The notes beneath the pieces were generated by a model. That model was not told where the DNA came from. It searched no databases and saw only the letters and a list, made by a program, of their open reading frames with translations. The translations under genes and the position numbers were made by a program. Shown here in pieces: positions 1-12,906 of a DNA stretch of 64,000 nt. Origin of the DNA: Atrichornis clamosus (taxonomy: Eukaryota > Chordata > Aves > Passeriformes > Menuridae); NCBI GenBank assembly GCA_013400975.1, contig WBMZ01009483.1, positions 62,001 to 126,000 of the forward strand. The letters run 5' to 3'. Each line of letters opens with the position of its first letter. Within the stretch, counting starts at the first letter, position 1.

Positions 1-2115
1 GACATAATCTGTTGCAGATTTTACCTCTTTTTCTCCTCCAGAACTAGGCTGCTGCTTGGCTTGCATTGTAGTTCCCTGGGGATCAGCATTTTAGCTCTGC
101 AGGACATGTTACCCCAGGTCTCTCTCTTGTAATGGTTTTAATTTTTTATCATGCTCAGAGCACTGCCTGCTGCCTCTTAAGCTTTCATATGCACTGGGGA
201 ATTTCTTTTGCTTGGCAAATATTCATGGCTTTATCAAAGATTATGTCTGGGTTTTCTAATAATGGAGTTTCTAGTAATGCCTCTGAATTGACTTTTTTTT
301 TTCTAATTTGCAGTCTGATCTCTCACAACTGACATAATGCCCCAAAATTGCAACACTGCACCTTTAATCTTAGATCACTCACCAGTCCTCTTTTTCTTCA
401 GGGAAGAAAAGAGAGGAAAAAAAGGTAGTATCAGGAGCAGAAGTCTCTTCTTTGTTGAAGTCTTTGGCCTCAGGTCAAGACGGCTTTTCATGGGAAAGCC
501 CTGCCGTTCCCTGGAGAACTTGCACAAAACCCCATCCTCTGCTGCTACCTTCACCTCTGTGCCCTCCAAAGGCAGTGGCTGTATCTGTTTTGCTGTGCTG
601 CTTCCTTCCCTCCACATTTATTTTTTGGTAATCAAGTACAGCTATTGCATCACATGGGAGGTGACTAAAGGAACTTTCAGCCTAAAGAAACTAGGGAATC
701 CATGATGCTGTTTTCACTATTCTATGAATTATTTGTATCTGTTTTGTTTGGCCACAGTTTAATAGGGGTAGGTTTCTACTTTCACTTGCATTAAGCAGTG
801 CTGTATTTTCTGCATGACCTGTAATTCATGCTGGATTTCCAAAACACCCTGTATGCCACTTATTTTGTCCTTACCACACAACAATCACGCTGTCATTTGA
901 TTTTCCCTTGGTTCAGCCTCCTGCAAGCTTCTCTCCTCTCACATGAAGCAGAGGAAGTCCCTGTAGCCCCACATGTCCATCGCTGCACCCCTGCCCACTG
1001 CTGTTGATGGCAGCAGTGCTGCTTTCCCTGAGCAGGTGGTGCTGCTCTGCACTTCACCAATGCTGCTTTGCACTGCTCATACCTGTACAATCTCATTCTC
1101 CAAGCCACCACTTGTGTCGCAATGCATTTCTCTTGTCCCCTGACTTTATTCACTGCATTTTACTTCCTCCTCTTGGCATCTTTGTATCTTTTCACAAACA
1201 TAGGAGCACTATTCAAATTGCTTTTCATTATGTCTCTGAGCTACCTCATAAATTTTTTTTGTTTGCCTACTTGCTTTCCAGAAGTTTCACATAGGTTCTG
1301 CAGGCTGTGGGAAATGGACAGGAGAATCTACACGGTATATTCTGGGCAGAAGAAAGTTTACTGTTCCCATGCCCCATCAAACAACTGCATCAGTACAATG
1401 CTGGGGCAGAACTAACACATCCTGCTCTTCACTGGGACTTCTTATCCTGGGCTTGGTAAGAAGGGCAGCACTGCACTGGGCTCACATCTGCCCAGTTTAT
1501 GCTTCATCAGCAAGGATCACAGACATTAGTGAACTAACAAGTTCAAGTACTCTCCAGCATTTTTGCTCAAGATTTTATTTCCATTAATCACTGCTAAGTT
1601 CATCTTTGAAGTTTCGTGAACATCTTGCACGGTTTGGCTATTTAACTGTGACTTTTTCTGATTCTTGGTAATACTTGTTAATTTTCCTATCAAAACTCAT
1701 TAGAGGATTTTTTCCCTTCATTTTTCAAAAATAGGATTTTCCCTTAGCTTGGCAAGCCTGTTCCTGTTTCCATCCTAATCCTGCTAGAGAATGTGCATTG
1801 TTCATTACTGTTAACAACACATCTACTCTTTTTCTTGCCTTTCCTTTTTCTGCATGTCTGGCAGTTCTGCAGCTTTCCTCCTGTGAGCTGAATAAAGCTC
1901 AGTTTCTGCATCCATTTCTTTTCCTACAGGTTCAGCTGAGGCAGAAAGCCTAGGAGTCTTCACCGTGCCTTCCATTCACAAAACAATTCTGAATTTCTGG
2001 TTGTATCCACTTGCCACAACCAGCTCATGTCTGACACTGGGTGCAAGCAGAGGAACAACTGTTCCAGAACAAGAAGTCATTTTTATTCCTCTGAGTGCAG
2101 ACCATCTCTACCCAC
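1..2115. other. Intergenic sequence, no gene recognised
   Basis: Sequence downstream of HTT. Open frames here (132-332, 337-705, 1004-1415) have no similarity I recognise and overlap others on both strands. No repeat family was identified. Confidence 0.6.
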
Positions 2116-3392
2116 ATGGAAGACAAGGTGGTGATCAGTAGTAAGCATGGATTCACTAAAAGTAAATCAAGCTTGACCAACCTGACTGCCTTCGACAATG
2201 GAAGGAACAACTACCTGGATGAATGAGGGGAGGGCAGTGGATATTGTCTACCTTGGGTTCAGCAGGGCTTTCAGCACCGTGTCTCACAACAACCTCACAG
2301 GCAAACTCAGGAGGTGTGGGTGGGATTTGTGGACAGTGGGGTGCATTGAGAACCGGCTGAACTGCAGATGCCAGAGGGCTGTAGTCAGTGTCACAGGGTC
2401 TAGCTGGAGGCTTGTCACTAGTGGTGTCTCCCAAGGGTCAGTACTGGGTCCAGTATTGTTTAACTTATTCACCAATGGCTTGGATGAAGGGGCAGAGGCC
2501 TCCCCAGCAAATTCACTGAGGATACGAAGCTGGAGGAGTGGCCAATACCCCAGAGGGCTGTGAGGCCCTTCAGAGGGACCTCGACAGGCTGGAGAGATGG
2601 GCAGAGAAGAAATTGCTGAAATTCACCAAAGGCAAATGCAGGGTCCTGCACCTGGGGAGGAATAACCCCATAAGCTGGCACAGACTGGGGCTGACCTGCT
2701 GGGAAGCAGTTCTGGAGAGAAGGATCTGGGGGTTCTGGTGGACAACAAGCTCTCCATGAGCCAGCAGTGCCCTGGGGCCCGAGAAGGCCAATGGGATCCT
2801 GGGGTGCATTAGGAGGAGCATTGCCAGCAGGTCGAGGGAGGTGATCCTGCCCCTCTGCTCAGTCCTTGTGAGGCACATCTGGAGTGCTGTGTCCAGTTCT
2901 GGGCTCCTCAGGACAGGAGAGACATGCAGCTCCTGGAGCAGGTCCAGTGGAGAGCGACAAAGAGGGACATTAAGGGATTGGAGCACCTCCCTTATGTGAA
3001 AAGGCTCAGGGAACTGGGCCTTTTCAGCCTTGAGAAGAGACAGCTGAGAGGGGACCTCATCAATGTCCATAAATATCTGAAGGGAGGATATCAAGAGGAT
3101 GGAACCAGACTCTGATCAGTGATACTGAGCAATAAAACAAGAGGCAATGGGCAGAAACCGATGCACAGGAAGTTCCACCTGAATACGAGGAAGATACTCT
3201 TTACTGTGCAGGTGACTGAGCCCTGGAACAGCGAGGGTGTGGAGTTTCCCTCACTGGAGATACTCCAGAACTATCTGGACAAAATCCTGTGCCATGTGCT
3301 CGGGGGTCACCCTACTTCAGCAGGGCGGTTGGACCAGATGCCCCACTGCAGTCTCTTCCAACCTGACCCAGTCTGTGATTCTGTGAGTCTCC
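2116..3392 (+). mobile_element. CR1 LINE, 3' half, decayed
   Basis: Translations show the C-terminal half of the CR1 reverse transcriptase and the end of ORF2: [93 protein letters not shown]. It ends in a CR1-type tail (cttccaacctgac, then gattctgtgagtc). Both catalytic motifs are lost: the aspartates of the YLDFSKAFD-like motif are Gly and Ser, and the DD motif reads FTED. Several frameshifts and stops are present. 5'-truncated, as usual for CR1. Confidence 0.9.
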
Positions 3393-5689
3393 TCAACCAT
3401 GTCCTGAGAGCTCTCCCTGTCCCATATAAAATCCTGTTGCAGAACTGCCTGTCAGAATATTGTCATAAAAACATCTACCTTCTGCCTGTAAGTTACCACA
3501 TACTGCAAAAAAACCCACTGAAGTACGTATAGAAGTGTCCCTCAAAATGAAAGGCTCTGTATGCATTTAATAATTAAATGCCCATTTCATGTTTAGAACC
3601 AGATGAAAGGACAGATAATAGCAACTGGAAACAGCTTGGATATTGCAGCTTCAGCCTGATGAGACTGTATTTTTTCCCTACTATTCTAAATATGTCTATT
3701 TTCAAAACAAAAATATGTCATAAGGAGTTTTAGAATAAGTGGGAGAGCTTTCATGTCCCATCTGAAAGGGCTCCTTGAAACAGATTTTAAAAGAAAACAT
3801 CAAGGAAGACATTAGGACTGTACCTCACTCTTTCATCAGTATATATAGTTCATAATGCACATCAGGTGCCACAGGAACTGCTGTTCAAGGTTAAAGCAAG
3901 GTCCTAATGAAAGGGACAATTACTCTCTAGTGACAGATAAGGAGAAGAAAGTCAAAGCTAAACCGTGTGAGCGGAAAGGCAGGAGTGCTCAAAGTTAACT
4001 GGAAAAGCTACAAAAGCCTTTACCTCAGGAAGAGGCCACTTCAGCACCCGGCTGTGAATTCAGGTTTTAATCTGCCACCAACAGTCCCCGACAGGCTGTC
4101 CCCACCATGCCTGAAAGGCGGCTGGCACCAGCCCCAGCGTGGAGCAGACCTCTCCCGGGATGGGGGCCCGTGGGGAGCAGTGGGACGGAGCCCACGGCTG
4201 TGCCTGCGCTCTGCTGCGTGCAATGAAAAAAGCCTGGTGTCAGCATTCTTCCTAAGTACTAAAGCACAGTAAAAGCAAGTTTTTGAAAGGAAAATGAAAA
4301 CCAAAGCTCACATCCAGTAGCACCAAATTTGGTGGAGAAAGGATGGCTCTGCAAAATCATTCAAACATCACTTTGTGGGGAGTTGATATAAAAACATATT
4401 TGAATGCTCGTGATAATAGTCTTGCTTTTTTACTTATATTCTTATTTTTTAACATACCCCGATTTGCACTACAGTTGGTTTCTGGAAGATTTTTACAGAT
4501 CCAAATTCTCCCATGATGGAAGAGTGGAGGAAAAAGATGTCTCCAGGAGGACTACATCAGCACACACACAAAGGCTTGTGTTGCCTTCTGGATCCTTGAT
4601 ACCTTTTGGTTGTGAGACAAACAGCAAAACTTTCAACTTAGGCAAGAATCTAGGGGTAGTCATAAACATTTCATGTATTTTCCTTTATTCAAGTTCCAGA
4701 AAAAGTCTTATATCAGAATATTCTCCTGAAAAAATAGTTCTTTAAACTTCCTTTCACTAATGCTGTAGTCTTGTGTTGGTTTTTGCCCATTAAAAAAACA
4801 AGGCAGATCTAAATACACCATAAAACATTCCCTCTTGGAACAGCTTCTCACAGTAGTTTAACATTTTTGTTTCTCAAGGAAATAAGCTTAAACAGGGGGG
4901 AAAAAAAAGCTTTACATCTACAGAGAAGTGTTCTAGTAGGCATAGCTATATGATGATTAGTTGTGTGATCCTCCCACCCTCTTCTCTTCCAGCTGACAAA
5001 GCTGAACTGCCCAAATCTAAGTTCAACTCCACATATGTGAGTTATGTATAGGGACAACATTCAGCACAAAGGATCCTGGGGCTTCTTGACACCACCAGCC
5101 CATGACTGCCCCATCACTGGCTGAGATACACTCTCTTCAGGGGTGGAAATACACAAGTCAAAAAGCAAAGCTGTAGCAAAAGGAGATTATTTCAATTTTG
5201 AAATAAAAAGGAACAAAGAATTCAAAGGAGCTTCCTAAGTATCCAAACCTCCACTCTCAGTCAAGCACAAAGGAGCCAGGTGTTACTTGTGAGGAAAAAA
5301 AGTCCACAGCCAGTGTCCTGTGTCTAACAAAGGCTGAGTGGTCCCCTAAGATGTGGACAAGAGCAGAACAAGCACCCAGCAGAACTTCCCAGAGCTTTCT
5401 CTCAGTCCTTGACCGTGCATAGCTCATGGACATCCCAAAGCAGATTTGCTTCCTGTGTATAAAATAATCCTCAATTCTGATCTTGTCTAGATTCCTTTTG
5501 AAGCCGTCCAAATGTCCAAATTTTTGTCAAGTTCTTCAGCTTCACTACTTGTTAAGTGAAAAAACCTGTCCTTTTGTTCCTTTCAGCACGGAACTGACTA
5601 CCTACCACACTTCCTTTGAATAGAAGGCACTGTTTTAGATGCCAGTTGCAGCCATCCTGTCTGAACATGCAGGGATGGGTAGGAAAGCC
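3393..5689. other. Intergenic sequence with a GC-rich islet
   Basis: No gene recognised. A short GC- and CpG-bearing islet lies at about 4085-4225 within AT-rich sequence. The open frames 3967-4272 (+), 4041-4304 (-) and 4404-4745 (+) resemble no family I know. Confidence 0.5.
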
Positions 5690-7310
5690 ACCTGGAGTTG
5701 AACCTGGCAAGGGACAAGAAGGGCTTCTGGAAGTGCATCAGCAGCAAAAGGCAGGCAAGTGAAAATGTGGGCTCACTGTGGAATGGGGTGAGTGACCTGG
5801 TGACAAAGGACATGGAAGTGGCTGTGCTAAGCTGTGCCTTCACCATCTTGGCCACTACAGGTAAAGCTTCCAGGAATCCCAGTCCCACCCATGGGAAGGT
5901 CTGGAGCCACAGGGGCTCACCCTCAATGAAACAGGATGGTACTGGGGAACATTTAGACAAGATGGACATACACAAGCCCACAGGATGTGGTGGGATGCAT
6001 CCATGGGTGCTGAGGAATCTGGCTGATGTCACTGAGAGGCTGTGGCCATCAGGGGAGGTTCCTGAGGACTGGAAGCAAGCATCACTTCTGTCTTCCACGA
6101 GAAGGATCTGGAAAACTAGTCTTAGCCTTACCTCTGAGAGCTTTCTCTGACGAAATGACCAGGTCAATGGATGAAGGGATGGAAGTGCAACTCATCTGTC
6201 TTGACTTTAGCATGGCTTGAGACACTGTCCCTGAAACAGCCGCACAGACAAACTGCCCAAGTGTGGGCTCAGTAAGTGGACAGTGATGAGGTGCACTGGA
6301 GACTGATAAGCTGCTGGGCTCCAAGGGTGGAGCCATGGCACCAAATGGATCACAGCTGCTCAGGGAATAACCCAGGGTTAATACTGTGCCCAGCTCTAGC
6401 AGGAGGCTCTGCCTAGCGTGGGGTAAAAGAACTTGAACAACATCCCTGTTTCCAAAGCTATCAGTGGTGAATAGAGAAGAGGTTCTCATGCTGGTTTTGG
6501 TGCTGGAATAATGCTGAAACCTGCCTCACTTATCAACCCCAGCTAAACATCCAGGGGAAGAACAGTGTCTCCTGAAAAAACTAGCACCAGTGATGATGTG
6601 GCAGAGAAAGTAACTGATGAAGGAACCAACAAGTGATAGTACTGATAACTTATCTGAAGCTGCTGCACTGACACAGCCAACCTGGAGACATGACTGGCAG
6701 TCAATCATCCTTAATCCTGAGGGATAAAGTTGTAAAACGTTCAATTACACCTATAAAATCCTTTAGATATAGACTGTTGACTAAGTCTGGAACTAGGATT
6801 GGATCCAGCCACATTGACTCCTCTCTGAGAAGGTGTTTAGAAAGCAAGGGGGTCTTTTCTGTACCTCATGATTCACCAGGAGGGCTTCTCTAATAAACTT
6901 TGGCTGAAGTTCCCACTCCGCCCATGACACCAGGTAACTCCATTAATGACCAGGATGATGGGGTAGAGCACACCTCAGCAAGTTTGCAGAGGATGCAAAG
7001 CTGGGAAGCATGGCTGATGCACCTCCTGGAATTCAACAAATGGAAGTTCAACTTCTGTACCTGAGGAGGAATAATCCCATGGTCCAGTGTATGCTGGGGC
7101 TGACTGGCCCGAGAGCAGTCTGTCAGAAAGAGACCTGGGTCATGGTGAACAAATGAAACATGACCCAGCAGCCAGCTCTAACTGAGCAGCACAGTGTGAG
7201 GGAAGAGCAGGGGCAGCACTGCATGGACAAAGCAAATCCTGAGGGACTGCGTGTACACAGGGCTGAGATGGAAAAGCTCAAGGATGGACAAGACCAAATC
7301 AAATCACAGA
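5690..7310 (+). mobile_element. CR1 LINE, older copy covering the ORF2 linker and RT core
   Basis: The plus strand encodes a decayed CR1 ORF2: ELNLARDKKGFWKCISSKR, NVGSLWNGVSDLVTKDMEVA, MHPWVLRNLADVTERLWPSG, EVPEDWKQASLL, then VQLICLDFSMA, a stop and DTVPE. Further on, KFAEDAKLGSMADAP matches the region of the catalytic DD motif (here AED). Frameshifts and small indels are frequent and the element fades out near 7.3 kb without a clear 3' tail. It is more upstream in ORF2 than the 2.1-kb copy, so the two are separate insertions. The 189-codon frame at 5598-6167 on the minus strand is its antisense shadow. Confidence 0.8.
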
Positions 7311-10300
7311 AATAAGAAACCATCCCTTTCCCAAAAACCTTTTTGGGCAGAAGCCACCTTCATTTTACCAAAACCCTTGTCCTGATGATTTCCCTGACAG
7401 AAGGACTAAGTATTACCCAATGTTTAAAACTTAGCAATAAGCTGTGCCATTCCAAGTTTTCATAAATGATCTCCAGTCAAGCTTTTTCCTTTTTTAAAAT
7501 CATTATGTCAAGAGGCCAGTTTACAAAACCAGAATCAACCAGTGTCTGATAAGCTTTAATGCTGCATATGAACACTGGTACATAACTGTGTAACTTAGAA
7601 GTAACATTTTTTCAAAGAAGAAACTTTCTGGAATGTGATCAAGAAACTAAATAAGGCAAGAATATTACCTGTGAAAATTCAAAACGCCAGATTGCCATTA
7701 GAGAAAAATGCAGCAATATGTGGAGATGCAACTGTAACTAGAAAAAGCAGAAAAACTTTTTGTATTTTTGATATTCAAGAGAGGAAAAAAAAGCACATTC
7801 ACTTTCCTCAACTTGATGAAAAGCACCTGTATAAAAAGAAGAAAGACAGTTCTGGCTGACTCTGGAGTAGTAATTTACAGGGAAAATTGCAGTTCAAAGA
7901 ACAAATAAAGTATTTATTCTTTTTATAATCAAATATAAAGGAACACTCAAAGTCTAAGGATAAGGATAAAAACACTACTAAGCAGCAGTTTCAAGTTCTG
8001 CAGTCTTCCTTCATCTTACCATCACAGCTTACTAAAAATGTATTTCCTTTCCTTGCTGCTCTGTAAACACTCATGGAGCAAGAGAAAACTAAACACAAAA
8101 GCTGGAAGCAACCTAAAATATGCTCTCACACCTTTAACAGGAACCTTCAACATTTTCAGGCATAATATCGTGAAGTGGGCACAGCCACTGAAGGTGGAGA
8201 ATGAGAAGATGGTGTGTGCCACCATTCCTCTGTCCCTGGGCTGTATCTTGCAGCCACTCTACAGGAAGTCCTTTCCTGCCCTCTCTCAGCCCCTTTCTCA
8301 GGAGGTGTCACCCTGGCTCTGCCCTGCAATGTCCTTTAAAGTGTCATAGATGCACCTCTGTCCTTGGGTGCACCACAGCTGGACCCTGGTCTCCAGGGAG
8401 AAGATAGCCTCTTCAACGCCCACCAACTGCCTTGATCTTGATATATTATATGTCGTATATCCAGGTGATGGTTGCACAGAGAAAAAGTAATGATCTGCAA
8501 GAGGCAGCAATGAACCATCCAACTGCTTGTGCTCAGGAATATATTTTTTTAAACAAACATGGATACTTTGTCCTGTCCATAACAGGCCATCAGCAGATAA
8601 AGGGTCCTTTACTCATATATAGCACACATTAGGCTGCTGGACAAAGCCTGTCCTTCCTTCATGCAACACATTCTGTAGCTTTAGAGCAGAAAAGCACAAG
8701 GAAAAAAACCCATATGTCAGACAACCCTTATCACTACCTGTTTTTGGGTCCTGCTAAAACGTCAACTTTTGATTATTTTCTTTTGAATGAATGCCCATCT
8801 CATGACAGCCTTTGAAACTCTCTTCAAAATATGTAATTTAGGGCTAAAATCTTGTTTATGCTACTCAGCTTCTAAAGTTATCTCGTCTATATGAGATTTA
8901 ATAGTAAAACATGACTGAGTACACATGAAATAATAAATCTGATTTCCTGTCCTGATTTTTTTTCATGTAATTAAGCTACACAGAACAATGCAGTTTAAGC
9001 ATTGCTAGTCTGGGACAGGTATTTATATTTCATTTAGAGTTAATGCAGTCAAACTGAGAACAAAAGCAGCACAGACAAAGGAGAGCCAGACCTCACAAAG
9101 TTAATAATTAATAACCACTTTGACGATATTTAACCTGTCAGCAAAAATACAAAAGAACTTCAAGCACTTCAAGTCTCACTGCAACAAAGTGAGCACCTCG
9201 TACTTTCACCAGTACATGTGGTGCAGCAATCTTTGCAAGTGTAACATGATAACTCAACATGACTCCTTACAACACTCCATCATCACCATGAGATTCATCA
9301 CTATTTTCAAAGGATGCAGTTTGGATTTTCATGGATCTAAGAGACATAGGTTTGCTTAATCCTGTCATCTGAGACAACTCAACTCGAATCAGACCAAGTC
9401 TGCTGTATCTTTCCCACGCAGGGATACTCTCAAACCCCACAGTAGGCCACTGGCAGAGTTGGAAAATTAACCTGTCAGCATAATACAAGCCTCTGTTTTA
9501 TCACTGATAATGTAACTTAGTGCCAGATAATGTTTTCTGAAGCAGCAGGTCCTTTCACTCTTACTGTTAGTGCTACCTGCATGTTTCCCAGCTGCCAGAT
9601 CATGTTTCTCACAATTTTTACTATTATCAGATCACACTGCAATGGAAACAGGCATTATCCAAAAGCTCACATTTAAGTAACTGTAGTACATAAATATGCT
9701 GCTTCAGTGAGCATAGATAGAACCACAAAAGCAATAAAGCAGCAAAAGTACAGATCAAAATGCCATTTGTGAAAGCATTTGATTTTGGTACTGATGAAGA
9801 TAAACATCTGAACAATATTTTTAGATTGCTACATTAAGTATCAAAAAGTTGCAGATTTATTTGGTCCCTTTCTTAAAATCAATTTCTTCAGGACTCCCAA
9901 TTAATTAATAACTTCCAGGTACTTTGGATCACTCAATCTTATCCTCTGTTACTTAGTCACATACCAATCTATTGATGACAATTTTATTTTAAAGCACTGA
10001 CAGGTGAAATATTTACTCTGCCAGCCAAGGCAGAGGAAAGAAGGCAGGAGGAGAAGGAATGAGCTTAAGCCACATTACCAAGAGATGGAAAGATCAGAAG
10101 CCTCAAAAGGACTTAAAAATACCTCCCAGCTCTGCAGCATCCAGTGTTCGTTTAAAACAGTCACAGTCTGAAGCAGTTATGAAGGCAAAGCAAAATGACT
10201 ATGAATAAAGTATAATTAAAAGAGTATCGGCCCAAACTTGCCTGAAATAAAAGTTAAACAATGAACTGTGTTATCTTCATAGATGTTAAATCAGATGCCA

Positions 10301-11360
10301 AAGCTGGTATTCGAAACATCAACAAGACATACCAAGAAAAGTTAAGTTAGCAAGCTTTACGCTTGCATTTCCATTGGACAAGATAGATGCTTCAATCCTA
10401 TAGCCATTTAACATCAAGACAGGGATGAAAACACACTTAGTGCCTCTTCCTCAAGGGGAGAAAGGGGCAGAAAAGACTAAGATTCTCATTTGGAGACATT
10501 ATTTCAACGTTGATTTCAAGTTTTACAGTGCATGTAATTCAAGATGAGCTAGATTAGCAAAAACCTTGTATTTAAATGGTCTGGCTTAACCTGGCTCACA
10601 GCTCTGTGGGCATCTGGTGCATGGTCAAACCCAACCCTCAGGGATGCATTTTGCTCAGAGCCCAAACACTGCAGCCTGGCTGAAAGAACTCCAAAATGTA
10701 AATAATGAGGTAAAACAATCAGGTTGCACTTGATGAAAATCTACCCATGACATCTGCAGCTTGGAGGATATGAAAACAGCACCTGGGGTAAGGACTGCTC
10801 TACCATACTTGGAAGTGTACGCCATGGGAAAAATCAGAAACAATATTAAGGCAGAATTACGGCTGCAATAGACAAGCAGAAGGTTTGGCTCACTCAGAAG
10901 ATACCATTCTATATACTGGATAAACTTTTTCATGTTCCTTCTTCCAACTTTTTAACAAACCTACAAGTTACGAGTCTTTTCATCTCTTCAAACAGTTATG
11001 CAAAACTTATGGTATAATTATGTATAATTCTACAGGGAATCAAAACTTTTTGTTTTGTAACTGGGGTGGAGCCATGCCAATTCCCAAATGATGGCTGCAG
11101 TACTCTTACAGCTGCACTGACTAAAAAGTAGGAAAAAGCCCAATACTTATACAGGACAGGAGAGGTGATGGGAAAAGCAAAAAAGTTCTAGTAAATTTAA
11201 AAGTTCCAGTCTACTGTGCTCCATCCCTCTGTGCCTGGCAATTCATCTGTAGGGGTGAATTAATTTCCAGAAATTAAATGGGTATTCTTCTCTGAGTGAC
11301 AAAAAGATGAAGACTTTATTACTCAAACAAGTCTCCAGCTCTGAAGACAAAGAAACTTAC
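7311..11360. other. Intergenic sequence, no gene recognised
   Basis: AT-rich sequence without a recognisable gene or repeat. Short open frames (7635-7859, 8038-8407, 9120-9359, 10655-10933) resemble nothing I know and look like chance frames. Confidence 0.5.
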
Positions 11361-11465
11361 CACAGCACAGTTCTGTCCCTCGGCTCCACTAAAGGTGACA
11401 CGAGCGGCTGATCAGTCGCTACCGACGCCGACAAGGAAGAACAAGATGTAAAAACGTTTTTTTGA
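11361..11465 (-). other. Candidate exon: CpG-bearing block with splice signals
   Basis: The minus strand shows a plausible acceptor (gttttgtccttag|TC) and a strong donor (TGTG|gtaagt) around 105 bp. The block contains about eight CpGs, unlike the AT-rich flanks, and one frame is open through all 35 codons (starting QKNVFTSCSSLSASVATDQP). I recognise no protein family. It lies about 1.4 kb past the predicted HTT end on the same strand. In human, MSANTD1 begins just downstream of HTT on the same strand, so a 5' exon of that gene or of a lncRNA is possible. It may also be chance. Confidence 0.25.
11404..11419. repeat. 16-bp near-palindrome
   Basis: GCGGCTGATCAGTCGC: 8-bp arms around TGATCA with one G/T mismatch. 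It lies inside the CpG-bearing candidate exon and could be a dimeric protein site or an RNA hairpin. Confidence 0.4.
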
Positions 11466-12871
11466 CTAAGGACAAAACCAGCACGTGCTTTCTACATTAA
11501 GCTACTACTTTAAACCTTATGCCAGAGTTTCCAGAGAACAGCCAAGTGCTGCAAAGTTAATCAAAACAAGATGTCTGTGAGCCGTTGAGTACTGCAAGAG
11601 ATCCTCCAGTGTTCAGCAGCAGGACCACCCAGAAATTTCTTTTAAGATGCAAGCCCAACAGCTGGGAAACCAAGCTTCGGCAAGTTAAACCATTTCTTCT
11701 CCTGTGTAACATTATCCCTCCCCAGGACCGCTGCAGATAAATACACTCTCATTCACAAATACAGCTGTACACTTAAATTTTGCCTTTTCTGATCTCATCG
11801 AGAATCCCAGAGAGGCCTTGGCAAGCATGACTATTAAATACAATTAAAAGCTCAACTGTGGTAGTTCTTGGTTAACTGCAAACAGCGATTGTGCAGCATA
11901 CCTACATTTGCAGAGAGTTCAAGTATTCTTGCGTATCTTAATACTCAGTGTTCGATAGTTGCTGAAAAGAGAAATACTGGGGAAAAGCTCTAGTAAGAAT
12001 GCATCAAGTATTTTTGGATTTTTTTTTTTTAAATAACCAGAGAAAATCACTTACAGTAATAGTTGTATTTTATTTTCTCTTTTAGTTTCAATGTGCAGTA
12101 TTTTCAGCATTTTTTTTTTAAACTTAAACATACATCTAAAATTATATGCTTTCCTTTTCCCTTGAGTACAATTGCTTTTCAGGTTGGGGCTCCAAGCTTT
12201 TGCTCATCATTGCCCTCAAACTATACACCACGACAGGGTGCATTACCTTATTCTTGTCAAGTTTATCCAACTTGATGGTGTGCATACACAGACTTATGGG
12301 AATGATAAGCTCACACAAAATGCACATGACAAAAAGCAGCACATGCTTCACAAATGCTCTGCAGCATTTATACCCAGTTACTTGAATACAGCTAATACCT
12401 GATATACAGTAGAAGCTCTCCTGGGTATGATGGTGGGATTCTCAAGATTTTTAATGGATACTTAGGTAGCATGCACAAAGAGTTCACCTGAAATCTCAGT
12501 ATTAGGTAAAATTAACATAAAGAATTTCCCCCAAATTTTGCTACATTGCTTACTCTAGTTTTTACAGCAGTTTGTTTTCACTTTTAAATACTTAAACTAC
12601 CTAAAAACTAGCAAAGTACTTTGCCCTCTTACAACTTCCATCAACTGTATCCTTATAACCAAAGTTGTTTTAAAAGAGCAAAACACCTACCATTGTCACT
12701 TAGTTGATTTCTACCCTTAGTAGAAAGTTTAGTTGGGATTGTACGTGGAAAACGTCTGATTAATGCAATGAATGTACTCAATTAGTTCCTCATCTTCTCC
12801 CACCCCATCCCTTTCAACCAGCGGGTAAGATCCTGAATGACTGAATTTAATTAAACTGCTTATTGCTGTTA
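11466..12871. other. Gap between the candidate exon and the HTT 3' end
   Basis: No gene recognised. Contains T-rich runs near 12018-12031 and 12110-12120 and short overlapping open frames on both strands (12063-12402) with no recognisable similarity. Confidence 0.45.
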
Positions 12872-12877
12872 TTTATT
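12872..12877 (-). terminator. HTT: Candidate distal poly(A) signal AATAAA (second of a pair)
   Basis: AATAAA on the minus strand in an AATAAATAA context, about 30 bp beyond the first signal. Either of the pair could direct cleavage of the long HTT transcript. Confidence 0.45.
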
Positions 12878-12900
12878 GCTCAATAGACCCTAAAATTTCT

Positions 12901-12906
12901 TTTATT
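12901..12906 (-). terminator. HTT: Candidate distal poly(A) signal AATAAA (first of a pair)
   Basis: TTTATT on the plus strand reads AATAAA on the HTT sense strand, in the context CTAAATAAAAG, about 3.95 kb after the stop codon. A second AATAAA follows about 30 bp downstream. Confidence 0.5.

Noticed and set aside
2570..3094. 174-codon minus-strand open frame
   Set aside because: Antisense of the CR1 3' half at 2116-3392.
4041..4304. Minus-strand frame over the GC islet as a possible MSANTD1 exon
   Set aside because: It shows no resemblance to the Myb/SANT domain and has no convincing splice sites.
5598..6167. 189-codon minus-strand open frame, the longest in the window
   Set aside because: It is the exact antisense of the CR1 ORF2 segment on the plus strand, whose translation is recognisable.
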